Of a stretch of 58,203 bases of DNA, positions 26,601 through 34,787 are shown one piece after another (within the stretch, counting starts at the first letter, position 1; every line of letters starts with the position of its first letter). Source of the DNA: Chlamydiota bacterium. GTDB taxonomy: Bacteria > Chlamydiota > Chlamydiia > Chlamydiales > 2-12-FULL-49-11. The stretch is from the NCBI GenBank assembly GCA_947478685.1, contig CANJWO010000005.1:1-58203 (forward strand), read 5' to 3'. Position numbers and translations under genes: made by a program. The notes below the pieces were generated by a model that searched no databases, had not been told where the DNA came from, and saw only the letters and a list, made by a program, of their open reading frames with translations.

Positions 26601-27835
26601 TGTATATCTTATTAATAACGGCTCTTGTTTTTTTATTGATGATTTCGGCTCTCTTGTCAGGGTCTGAAACGGCGTTATTCTCTCTATCGTCACTAAAAGT
26701 CCGCTTATTAAAGAAAGATCCAACTTGGAGAAAAAGACTAGTTGCAGAGCTTTTATCAAAACCTAAAGAGCTCTTAGTTACCATCTTGATCGTCAATGTT
26801 GCGATGAATATCCTCATTCAAAACGTAATCTCAAATGTCTTTGAGCCAAGTTCAAATTGGTTTATTACTGTTGGTATTCCACTATTATTGACCCTTTTTT
26901 TTGGAGAGGCGATTCCAAAATCGATAGCAATTTCGAGAAATTTAAAAGTGAGCGTTGCTACAGCACCTATCCTTTATACAATCCGGACAATTATCACCCC
27001 TATTCGGAAGCTATTAACAAAAGTTGCACTCAAGATCTCAAGGGTCGTCTTCTTTTTTTTAAGACCCGAAAGAGAGATCTCTTACGATGAATTAAAATAT
27101 GCCCTCATTACTTCACAAGAGAGGGGAGTCATTAGCAGGGATGAGGCAAAGCTTATCCATGGAGCCTTAAAAATAGATGAAGCTCATGTTAAAGGGATTA
27201 TGTCTGCAAGAAGCGAAATACTGATGTATGATATTTCAGATCCAATTGATAAACTTCTCTATACCTTTGTAGATGAAGAGTGCAGTCAAGTTCCTGTTGT
27301 TCAAGGGACTATTGATCAGGTAATTGGTATCATTACAAGCGCAAACTTTTTTGTTCATAGGAGCCATATTAAAACAGGGGATGATTTAAGACAGTTTCTA
27401 AAAGAGCCCCTTTTTATACCCGAAACAATTTCAGCTAGAAAACTCCTGATCAATTTTCATGCTGCAAAAGAGACAATTGCCCTTGTTGTCGATGAATATG
27501 GGCAGATTTCAGGACTTGTGACGAAAGAAGATGTTGTAGAACTAGTAATTGGTCAGATAGAAGATAAGAGAGATGAAGAGGTGCTATATACAAGACAAGG
27601 GGATGATGTCATTATTTGTAGTGGTAAGTTAGAACTAGCTTTTCTTGAAGAGCTTTTTGATACCTCGTTTGACCACGCAAAAAATGCAGTTACTATTGGT
27701 GGCTGGCTTACAGAGAAAGAGGGTGATATCCCGATCAGTGGAGCGAAAATTGTAACAAATGACTTTCTATTTCACATCCTCGCATCTTCAAAATCGCGCG
27801 TCGACAAAATCTATATTCGGAGATTGAAGCCCTAA
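26600..27835 (+). CDS. CNNM/CorC-type membrane protein with CBS domains, copy 1
   Basis: This 411-aa protein has three to four N-terminal membrane segments (DUF21/CNNM, about residues 1-140, with LSGSETALFSL), then two CBS domains (from about 195 to 320) and a C-terminal CorC/HlyC domain (about 330-411). The second CBS ends in VVDEYGQISGLVTKEDVVELVIG, of which the core VDEYGQISGLV is typical. Such proteins are linked to divalent cation (Mg2+/Co2+) export; old labels call them 'hemolysin TlyC', which is not supported. It overlaps the previous gene by one base, and the next gene, a paralog, starts 2 bases after its stop. Confidence 0.9.
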   Translation: MYILLITALVFLLMISALLSGSETALFSLSSLKVRLLKKDPTWRKRLVAELLSKPKELLVTILIVNVAMNILIQNVISNVFEPSSNWFITVGIPLLLTLFFGEAIPKSIAISRNLKVSVATAPILYTIRTIITPIRKLLTKVALKISRVVFFFLRPEREISYDELKYALITSQERGVISRDEAKLIHGALKIDEAHVKGIMSARSEILMYDISDPIDKLLYTFVDEECSQVPVVQGTIDQVIGIITSANFFVHRSHIKTGDDLRQFLKEPLFIPETISARKLLINFHAAKETIALVVDEYGQISGLVTKEDVVELVIGQIEDKRDEEVLYTRQGDDVIICSGKLELAFLEELFDTSFDHAKNAVTIGGWLTEKEGDIPISGAKIVTNDFLFHILASSKSRVDKIYIRRLKP

Positions 27836-27836
27836 T

Positions 27837-29051
27837 ATGGATTGGAGAGTGTTTTTAGTTTTGACGATTTTGTGCATCATCTTTCAAGGCTACTTTGCCA
27901 TGATGGAAATGGCTATTGTCTCTTATAATAAGGTTAGATTGCAATATCACATCAGTGAAGGGGATAGAAAGGCTTTTTGGCTGAGTAGCCTTTTGAATAA
28001 ACCGACCTATCTTTTCGGGACAACCTTAATAGGAGTTAATCTCTTTCTTCAGCTCGGATCGGAATGCTCAAGATCTCTTTATTCAAGTTTAGGATTCGAT
28101 CCCGACTACGCTATTTTCACTCAAATTATTGTGGTTGTGCTGTTTGCAGAGCTCTCGCCCCTATTTGCCGCAAGACGCTTTCCAGAGCATGTAGTTAGGT
28201 TAGGAATAACCCCCATCTACTTTCTCTCTAAAGTTTTTATCCCATTCATTTGGTTCTTAGATGGAATCTGTAGAGTGATCGATTGGATTCTCCGATGCCC
28301 ACCGCCCGCGCAAAACTATCTTACCCGTGAGGAACTTCAAAAAGCAATAGAAGGGAAGGATATCAGAGATTCAAATGCCGATCAGGAACATCTAGATTCA
28401 CTCGTCCAGGCAATTTTTGTGATTAAAACAAAAACGGCCCCAGAGCTGATGCAGCCTCTTGATAAAGTCCCCCTAGCATCCTCAAATTCAACTGTTAAAG
28501 AGATTCAAGTCATCTTAAATAGCAAATATGTTCCCTACATTCCTCTCTATTATAAAAAGCCGCAAAACATCTTTGGCATTCTCTATACAAGAGATCTATT
28601 AAAACTAAACGATGATGATCCCATTCGAGACATCGCAAGATCTCCCTGGTTCATTACAGAAAAAAATTCCCTCTTCCAAATCCTCAAACAATTCCGCTGG
28701 AATAACCAACACATCGCAGTCGTCCTCGATGATAACGGTAATGCAAGTGGAATTCTCACCCTCGACTCCCTCATCGAAGAGATCTTTGAAATCGACACCG
28801 TAACCCCATACAGTCCAGGTCACGTTATCGTAGACAGATCTTTTCCCTCCCATACACCCGTCACCACCGTAAATCGCCACCTAGGCCTCACTCTCCCCGT
28901 CGAAGATGACGAAACCCTCGAAGAACTCATGACCATCTTCCTCGGCCACGAACCAAGCAAACTCGAAACCGTCCGCATCAAAAACTTCGAACTCACCCTC
29001 GAAAGCTCCCCCCTCCTCGCCGATAAGAGCATCAAGATACGCACCTTATGA
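27837..29051 (+). CDS. CNNM/CorC-type membrane protein with CBS domains, copy 2
   Basis: This 404-aa paralog of the previous gene has the same order: N-terminal membrane domain (FAMMEMAIVSYNKVRL near residue 21), a second group of hydrophobic helices to about 150, two CBS repeats (about 200-325, with AVVLDDNGNASGILTLDSL) and a CorC/HlyC C-terminus. Predicted role: cation efflux or its control at the inner membrane. The pair is probably a heteromeric unit. Base use becomes more GC-rich and C-ending over the last 450 bases of the gene, then drops sharply at the island boundary that follows. Confidence 0.9.
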   Translation: MDWRVFLVLTILCIIFQGYFAMMEMAIVSYNKVRLQYHISEGDRKAFWLSSLLNKPTYLFGTTLIGVNLFLQLGSECSRSLYSSLGFDPDYAIFTQIIVVVLFAELSPLFAARRFPEHVVRLGITPIYFLSKVFIPFIWFLDGICRVIDWILRCPPPAQNYLTREELQKAIEGKDIRDSNADQEHLDSLVQAIFVIKTKTAPELMQPLDKVPLASSNSTVKEIQVILNSKYVPYIPLYYKKPQNIFGILYTRDLLKLNDDDPIRDIARSPWFITEKNSLFQILKQFRWNNQHIAVVLDDNGNASGILTLDSLIEEIFEIDTVTPYSPGHVIVDRSFPSHTPVTTVNRHLGLTLPVEDDETLEELMTIFLGHEPSKLETVRIKNFELTLESSPLLADKSIKIRTL

Positions 29052-29066
29052 CAATCTAGCCCCTCT

Positions 29067-29091
29067 GTTATATTAATAATATAAATATAAC
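29067..29091. promoter_or_regulatory. AT-rich palindrome before the island operon
   Basis: GTTATATT at 29067-29074 is mirrored by AATATAAC at 29084-29091, with TATA-type promoter words in between. It lies 13 bases before the ATG of the first island gene, where AGGGAT acts as ribosome binding site. It may be an operator or simply the -10 region. Confidence 0.35.
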
Positions 29092-29104
29092 AAATAGGGA
29101 TAAT

Positions 29105-30268
29105 ATGTGTTTTGATGTTTCAGAGAGTAATACCTGTGTTCCTGTTGCAGCGGGATCTATTGATACTAGTTATTGCTTTTTGCAAGCTGCAAATAGATTA
29201 TCTGCTGTGCTTGGTTATTTTAGAACCACTACTTCATCCTATCTTAATGTTAAAGTATTACAACAAGCTGTTTCATGCATGTATCACTTTTTTGATAATT
29301 TTTGTCCTTTTGGTCCAGACACTAATCCGAATGCTTTTGCATTAGTCAACGCCTTGACTGCAAATATTTCTACTTTGCCGGCAAGCTTGAATTGTAGCAA
29401 CATTGCTGGTCTTGGGATAACCCAGACTAATGAGGTTATTGATTATATTAGACATACGAATGCTAGTGATATTACAAATTCAACTGTTGCGAATCTAGTA
29501 AATAATGTCATTCAGAATGGATTTCAGAATATGTGCGAGGGAGATTACATTTCACCTATAGTCAATGCACTTATAGATTATAACGGGGCATCAACACCAG
29601 CAGATTATACTTTTGCGCTTTCGGAAATTGCAGAGGCCATTCTATCTTTTAATTCATTTCAGAGTGGTAATATAGCGGGTAACCTGATGGATGGATATAC
29701 ATCGGCTCTCTACCTCTTTTTAAACACGCCCGTTGGAAAAATTGGAGCAGAGAATCCGTTCACTTTATTTCAGGCAGCTGATGCAGCTAATGGTCCAAGC
29801 TATAATCAATTAAATTTGGCTTTGGTTGAACTTGGGGAAAATAACCAAAAATGTCTAACTCCTCTAGTTACCACTAGTAACTCTGCTTGTGGTGGCTTTA
29901 TGCAAACACTAGTTGGCTGTGCGCTTGCCGAGTTTAATTATAGAGATACTGATTGCGTTACTAATCCAAATGGCCTTGCATGTGGTTGCACAAATTCATC
30001 GTGTGGATTTAATACTACTTGTAATACAGGATGTAAGGATCCTGGCGCTCCCGCCCAGACCATAGGTACTTGTACGAGTGAATGTATTCCTGTGTCAAGT
30101 GGATGTAAGCTTTCGGGTCTTGGAGTATGTGCAACTTGTCCAGCACCAACTACAGGCCCTAATACTTGGTATGATCAAGCCAATGGATGGCAATCAGGTT
30201 CGGCTAGTAATTGTCAGGCATGCAATCCTTCTTCTAACACAACCTCAACCAAAAAGGGGGGAAAATAA
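29105..30268 (+). CDS. island protein 1: unknown, Cys-containing, with Cys-rich C-terminus
   Basis: This 387-aa protein is the first of three tandem paralogs. Shared marks are an early FLQAANRL segment (25-32), an ETV/NEV...Y segment near 110, a conserved Cys after Asn-Met (Cys144), an Asp-Gly-Tyr motif (196-198) and LALVELGENN late on. It uniquely carries a C-terminal tail of about 100 residues with many Cys, Gly and Pro, recalling the Cys-rich proteins downstream. There is no signal peptide. The stop overlaps the next ATG by one base. Composition (Asn, Ser, Thr, Ala) suggests a secreted or surface protein of alpha-helical repeats. No family known to me. Confidence 0.7.
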   Translation: MCFDVSESNTCVPVAAGSIDTSYCFLQAANRLSAVLGYFRTTTSSYLNVKVLQQAVSCMYHFFDNFCPFGPDTNPNAFALVNALTANISTLPASLNCSNIAGLGITQTNEVIDYIRHTNASDITNSTVANLVNNVIQNGFQNMCEGDYISPIVNALIDYNGASTPADYTFALSEIAEAILSFNSFQSGNIAGNLMDGYTSALYLFLNTPVGKIGAENPFTLFQAADAANGPSYNQLNLALVELGENNQKCLTPLVTTSNSACGGFMQTLVGCALAEFNYRDTDCVTNPNGLACGCTNSSCGFNTTCNTGCKDPGAPAQTIGTCTSECIPVSSGCKLSGLGVCATCPAPTTGPNTWYDQANGWQSGSASNCQACNPSSNTTSTKKGGK

Positions 30269-31251
30269 TGATTTTCAGCGACTTAAAATTTCTTCAATTA
30301 GTGAATGCAGCTAATGTAGCTGTCTATAGATGTGGACTAACTCCTACTAATGTACCTGTTGTTGCAAATAGCTTGCCCCCTTCGGAGCTCGATATTCAAA
30401 CAGCTCTAATATGCATTAGCAAGCTATATACTTATATGCAACAAAATACGCCGGCAGCCTATGTTAGCTTTTCACAACCGCAGTATCAGAATTTGTGGAC
30501 CTATTTAAATATGCCAGTAAATAGAAATGATCCGACTATTGTTCTTGGTCCGACTAATGCATCATCAATTGGAGACTTAGCTAACAATTATCTTACAAGA
30601 CCTATAGAAACTGTTGGTTATTTTGCTCAGACTTCATGTGTCGATTTTGCATTACCTGCTGTCCCACAGGTTGCTTGCAGTAGTAATGTTAATCTACCTA
30701 CATGTACCTTTGCTCAAGCCTTAGCTGGTAGCATTGGTACTAATGCCTTCGGTAATGCATATACGGATATGTGTAAGCCTAATATTCAGAGTACGATGGA
30801 TACTCTTTATAATGCTCTAGTTGGATATAATGCTAGTAAGCCTTCAAAATTTTTTGCGGTCAACTTACCGGCTGTTGCTAACGCAATCATTGCATTTGTT
30901 GCCGCTGCAGCAGGAACTACGGATGGCTATTTGTCAGTTCTGAAAACTTATTTAACTACACCTGTAACAGCTGGAACTACAGGTTCTTTGCTCTCTTTAA
31001 GTCAATTAGCAGTAGCAGCCACACCCGATTTAACTGGGCTCACATTAGCATTATATGAACTTGGCGAACAAAATGGTGGTGGCGCTCTCAAAGGAATGAT
31101 TACAATTTGTCTAGGGGATACTGTTGCTAAAAATTCAGATTATCCGGGCGAGTATGCTAACGCGCCAACGTATTGCCCACAAAAAAGCAGTTGCTGGTTT
31201 AATGATCTAGATCACAAATGGCACAATCAGTTCACTAACACAATATGTTAA
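30268..31251 (+). CDS. island protein 2: unknown, paralog of proteins 1 and 3
   Basis: This 327-aa protein shares with its neighbours KFLQLVNAAN (7-16), ETVGYFAQTSCVDF (114-127), the conserved Cys after Asp-Met (Cys169), the Asp-Gly-Tyr-Leu motif (219-222) and LALYELGEQN near 270. The C-terminal 40 residues contain several Cys and Trp and end in Cys. It has no signal peptide or membrane helix; Ala-rich segments near 200-215 are helical. The start codon overlaps the previous stop by one base, so it is translated from the same messenger. Function unknown. Confidence 0.7.
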   Translation: MIFSDLKFLQLVNAANVAVYRCGLTPTNVPVVANSLPPSELDIQTALICISKLYTYMQQNTPAAYVSFSQPQYQNLWTYLNMPVNRNDPTIVLGPTNASSIGDLANNYLTRPIETVGYFAQTSCVDFALPAVPQVACSSNVNLPTCTFAQALAGSIGTNAFGNAYTDMCKPNIQSTMDTLYNALVGYNASKPSKFFAVNLPAVANAIIAFVAAAAGTTDGYLSVLKTYLTTPVTAGTTGSLLSLSQLAVAATPDLTGLTLALYELGEQNGGGALKGMITICLGDTVAKNSDYPGEYANAPTYCPQKSSCWFNDLDHKWHNQFTNTIC

Positions 31252-31279
31252 TAATGAAAACAATAATAGGAGAATAATT

Positions 31280-32311
31280 ATGTTAAATGAAACACAAGGC
31301 TCTATTGATAATCAGTTGAAATTCATGCAACTTTGCAATGCAGCATGGGTAGCGACTTCATTAGCTTCTAATGGAACAACTTTAAGTATTCAAGTAGCTA
31401 TGCAAACAATTAATGATTTAGCTGCACTTTTACCTACAGAACCGACTTCATTGAATCCGAATGCTTTAGCTGTATGGACTATTTTAAACGCACCATTTAC
31501 TAATCAATATATTCCTATTCCAGGAACTGCTACCACACTTGCAACACTATGTGGCTATTTTAGCACCGATAATACCAATGCACTTTTGAGCGATACGGTT
31601 ACTTATTTTAGCGAGACTAATTGTTGGGACTTTACAACTGTTACTAATTTTACAACATATTCGGGATCAGATTTAGTGACATTATTAGCCACTATTCCTT
31701 CTGCATATAAAGATTGGTGTAATTTAGCTATAGCTATAGCTATAGGATGGCCTAGTTTGTCAGTTACATCTGGCTCTAAGGCTCCCGATCTTTTTAATAC
31801 AGTTAATGATTATTATATTAATAATGGGACCGGAAAAATTGGAACTCCACAAACTATTTGTGCTGCTATCACGCAATATAAAGCATTAGCTGCTTCCGCT
31901 TCAGATGGATATTTGAAAGTTCTTTATTATTACATAACTACTGCTATAGATTTAACTGATGGTTATAGGTGCTTTGATTGTGGATCCGATGGATCAGCTG
32001 GGCTAACGAATGCGTTAGCAAATTCAACCTCAAATTTCGAAGGCCAAAATCTTGCAGCAAATTTTTTGCAGATTCTAAGTAAATGTATAAATGCTGAGTA
32101 TACGAATGCAGGAATTAGTGCTTCAAACCCTACGGGTCCTGTTGGACAACAGTGCAGCGGTAATCCTAACGGCGGCCCATTAAACTGGTATCAGGCAACT
32201 TCTAATCCCCTTGCCGATACTTCTGTTCCTTGTAAAAATCCACCGAAGGGTATTGCTTGTCCAGGGGTTTCTGGTTGGCACCCATTCATTGTCATACCGT
32301 ATGATAATTAA
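31280..32311 (+). CDS. island protein 3: unknown, paralog of proteins 1 and 2
   Basis: This 343-aa protein shows the same series of marks: KFMQLCNAAW (14-23), DTVTYFSETNCWDF (105-118), Cys147 after Asp-Trp, Asp-Gly-Tyr-Leu (209-212). An AGGAG site stands about 8 bases before the ATG, so it can be initiated independently though it follows protein 2 by 28 bases. The short hexamer GCTATA is repeated three times within the gene near 31728-31745 (coding Ala-Ile-Ala-Ile). The C-terminus has Cys, Gly and Trp in a low-complexity stretch. Function unknown. Confidence 0.7.
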   Translation: MLNETQGSIDNQLKFMQLCNAAWVATSLASNGTTLSIQVAMQTINDLAALLPTEPTSLNPNALAVWTILNAPFTNQYIPIPGTATTLATLCGYFSTDNTNALLSDTVTYFSETNCWDFTTVTNFTTYSGSDLVTLLATIPSAYKDWCNLAIAIAIGWPSLSVTSGSKAPDLFNTVNDYYINNGTGKIGTPQTICAAITQYKALAASASDGYLKVLYYYITTAIDLTDGYRCFDCGSDGSAGLTNALANSTSNFEGQNLAANFLQILSKCINAEYTNAGISASNPTGPVGQQCSGNPNGGPLNWYQATSNPLADTSVPCKNPPKGIACPGVSGWHPFIVIPYDN

Positions 32312-32437
32312 TAATGAGGATCACATCTGTGTAGAGTAGTTGCAGGCGTATCGTAACATGTTGAATGTAAGATGAAAATGAAATAATGGCATTTGTTGTG
32401 TTATAATAAAAAAAATAGAAATGGTAAAAGGTATAAT

Positions 32438-33475
32438 ATGGAAAATAAAAATAATTTAGAAGCTTGCGAAAAACTTTGTAACGATCATAAGACTTGTTGT
32501 GCTCCAACACAAATGTGTTGTCCGACGACAAAGGGGACCTACAATTGTTGTCCACCAACGCAAGTCTGTATTGGCACTGTATGTGGCTGTCCAGGAGGTA
32601 CATCACCCTGTTCAGATGGCGTAACTTGTTGTAATGATACTAATCAGAAATGCTGTCCCAATGATGATGGTACTTACTATTGTTGTTCAATCAACCAGCA
32701 ATGTGGAGCTAATGGAGTATGTCAAGCATGTGGTTCAAGTGGTGTATTTTGTTCTTCAAATGGACCTAAACCGGTCTGTTTAAACGGTGTGTGCTACACT
32801 AAACAGCAATGCAATGACGACTATTCGCTTTGCTGCCCTGACGGTCAAACACCTGACTGTGCTGGTGCCTGCTGTGCTACAGGACTATGTTGTAATAATA
32901 AGACATGTAATTCGGGTAGTGGTAAAAGATGTTGTCCTGATGGCAGCTTAACTCCCACTGACTCATGTTGTGATGATCAAAGTTGCCCTCCTCCTAAAGT
33001 ATGTTTCGGAGGTGGCATGGCTATCCTAGGTCAATGTATGTATAGTTGTAGCGGGACAAGCTGTTCGGAGCCATGTTGTTCTGATAAATGTTGCCCAGAA
33101 AATCAATCATGCTCAATAGATCCAAGTAATATAAATAGCCAGATATGCTGCCCTTCTGGTTCTGTAAATATGGGGGGGATCTGTTGCCCTGTTGGTTACC
33201 AAAATTCATCGGGGATCTGTTGTCCTTCTGGTTCTGTAAATATGGGGGGGATCTGTTGCCCTGTTGGTTACCAAAATTTAGAAGGAGTTTGCTGTCCTTC
33301 TGGTACTCTAAATATGGGGGGAATCTGTTGTCCTTCTGATCAAGTAAATTGTAGTGGTAAATGTGGTAGTGCATGTGGAAGTGGCTGTTGCCAAGAGAGT
33401 TTAGCATGTAAAGAGTGTTGGGTACAAGTTGGAACTGGAATGAAAGTAGTTTATCAATGTGGAGGTAGTTGCTAA
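32438..33475 (+). CDS. Cys-rich repeat protein 1
   Basis: This 345-aa protein is about one-fifth Cys, mostly as Cys-Cys-Pro and Cys-Cys pairs spaced by short Gly/Ser/Asn loops, a pattern somewhat like granulin modules. The start is ATG 32438, with AAAGG 6 bases before it; a longer frame from 32393 has no such site. A 24-residue unit (CPSGSVNMGGIC plus CPVGYQNSSGIC) is repeated two and a half times (33149-33328). There is no signal peptide. The N-terminus and the CIGTVCGCPGG segment are nearly shared with the second Cys-rich gene. It might be a disulfide-rich secreted or spore-like-coat protein, in analogy to the Cys-rich envelope proteins of chlamydial elementary bodies; function unknown. Confidence 0.7.
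   Translation: MENKNNLEACEKLCNDHKTCCAPTQMCCPTTKGTYNCCPPTQVCIGTVCGCPGGTSPCSDGVTCCNDTNQKCCPNDDGTYYCCSINQQCGANGVCQACGSSGVFCSSNGPKPVCLNGVCYTKQQCNDDYSLCCPDGQTPDCAGACCATGLCCNNKTCNSGSGKRCCPDGSLTPTDSCCDDQSCPPPKVCFGGGMAILGQCMYSCSGTSCSEPCCSDKCCPENQSCSIDPSNINSQICCPSGSVNMGGICCPVGYQNSSGICCPSGSVNMGGICCPVGYQNLEGVCCPSGTLNMGGICCPSDQVNCSGKCGSACGSGCCQESLACKECWVQVGTGMKVVYQCGGSC
33149..33328 (+). repeat. 72-bp in-frame tandem repeat, 2.5 copies
   Basis: Copies at 33149-33220 and 33221-33292 are almost identical (differences only near the end of each unit), followed by a half copy at 33293-33328. Each copy encodes 24 residues with four Cys. The near-identity at base level points to recent expansion by slippage or unequal recombination, and copy number may vary between strains. 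Confidence 0.9.
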
Positions 33476-33734
33476 TCATGAGTGGCGAAGCTGCGTTTGT
33501 TTCGATGGCTATTTGAAATACAAGTAAAAAATATGGGGCTCGCGATTCTTCGCGGGCCCTCTTTTATTTATTTCCTTAAGCTCCTTTTTTTACCCGTGGA
33601 GGAGGATTGAATCAAAAAAATGCTTTTTTAAGAATTAATCGCGATATAAATTTTACGGAAGTATAATTATCAAGTAGTTATGAAATAATTGTATCTGTGC
33701 TATTTTAATAATAAAACATTAAACAGGTATTTTT
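33476..33734. other. intergenic gap between the two Cys-rich genes
   Basis: The gap carries the terminator at 33535-33567 and then an AT-rich stretch that presumably holds the promoter of the second Cys-rich gene. No further gene is seen. Confidence 0.5.
33535..33567 (+). terminator. rho-independent terminator after the first Cys-rich gene
   Basis: GGGGCTCGCG pairs with CGCGGGCCCT (two G-T wobbles) around a 6-base loop, and CTTTTATTTATTT follows. This ends transcription of the upstream unit about 60 bases after the stop at 33475, so the second Cys-rich gene should have its own promoter. Confidence 0.7.
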
Positions 33735-34787
33735 ATGGAAAATAAAGAAAATTTAACAACTTGCTCACCTCCTTGTTCACCAACACAAGTCTGTATTGGC
33801 ACAATATGTGGCTGTCCAGGTGGTACATTTTTATGCCCAGATGGAGTAACTTGTGCTGCTTCAGGGAACTGTCCTAATACTTGCGTAGGGCAGCAAACTT
33901 GTTTAGATAATACATGCTGTCCTACCACTGAAACATGTTGTCCGAACGGTACAAGTACCGCCAATTGTTGTCCAGCAGGGCAAATCTGTATCGGTGGGGT
34001 ATGTGGCTGTCCAGGTGGTGAACAGTTATGTCCCGATAATAAGACTTGTTGTCCTACGAATGAAACATGTTGTCTTACCTATGATGAGGGTACCGTTTGT
34101 TGTCCTAGTGGAAATGAATGTGTGAATAATGCATGTGCGACATGTGGTGGACAGAATTGTACTGGGGCTGAGCCCATTTGTTATAAAGGAGAATGTTATC
34201 CTGCGGGTCAGTGCTTTGCTGATAACACCATTTGCTGTGCTGCAGATCAAATATTTTGCAATGATACCTGTTGTACAGGTCAGTGTTTGAATAATAATAC
34301 AACCTGCTGCCCGGCGGGCACATCCTATTGCCAAGGACAGTGTACTCCTACAGCACAGTGTTGTGGATTGAATGTATGTGCTACAGGTCAAATCTGTTGT
34401 GCTGGCGCATGTCACGATGCAACAACGGGTGTGTGTTGTGAAAACACATGGACTATAGGTGGTATAAGTTGTTGTGGAAGCGAAGGATGTTCTACATCAG
34501 GAGGATGTTGTGGTAGTTCATGTTGTCCATCAGGGAAATGTTGCAACAATGTTTGTTGCTCTTCCTCAGCTCATGTATGTAGTACAGATGAGAATGGGAA
34601 TAATAATGTGTGTTGTACTCCAGGATGTGGCTCTTACGGTCCACAGTGCTGCTCAGATGCCAACCCATGTTATCAATGTACTAACGAGAGAGGAGGTCCT
34701 GCCGTATGTATTTGTGGTTCAAAGAACCCTAATGGCATGAAGTGCAAATCATGTATCGGTATTGATTGCTCCAATAGCTGCCTTTAG
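33735..34787 (+). CDS. Cys-rich repeat protein 2
   Basis: This 350-aa protein has the same Cys-Cys-Pro pattern and opens like the previous one (MENKENL, then a Cys run and CIGTICGCPGG). The CIGG/CIGT...CGCPGG module occurs twice inside it. It is about one-fifth Cys with no signal peptide or membrane helix. Pairs of Cys every 5 to 12 residues suggest many disulfides or metal binding. The stop codon TAG is part of the 16-base tandem repeat that marks the left end of the adjoining transposon, so the element inserted exactly at the gene's end or has altered it. Confidence 0.7.
   Translation: MENKENLTTCSPPCSPTQVCIGTICGCPGGTFLCPDGVTCAASGNCPNTCVGQQTCLDNTCCPTTETCCPNGTSTANCCPAGQICIGGVCGCPGGEQLCPDNKTCCPTNETCCLTYDEGTVCCPSGNECVNNACATCGGQNCTGAEPICYKGECYPAGQCFADNTICCAADQIFCNDTCCTGQCLNNNTTCCPAGTSYCQGQCTPTAQCCGLNVCATGQICCAGACHDATTGVCCENTWTIGGISCCGSEGCSTSGGCCGSSCCPSGKCCNNVCCSSSAHVCSTDENGNNNVCCTPGCGSYGPQCCSDANPCYQCTNERGGPAVCICGSKNPNGMKCKSCIGIDCSNSCL

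Noticed and set aside
26600..29051. Hemolysin assignment for the CNNM pair
   Set aside because: The TlyC/hemolysin label is historical; domains (DUF21, CBS, CorC/HlyC) point to ion transport.
31727..31746. GCTATA hexamer repeat as a phase-variation tract
   Set aside because: Three copies of a six-base unit keep the frame when they change, so they would not switch expression.
33149..33328. Regular repeat that could be taken for a CRISPR array
   Set aside because: Units are contiguous, in frame and encode Cys motifs; there are no unique spacers between them and no cas genes.
34026..34415. Minus-strand frame of 129 codons in the second Cys-rich gene
   Set aside because: It is antisense to a strongly patterned Cys-rich coding sequence, and its Thr/Cys/Ile content is a by-product of the repeated codons.
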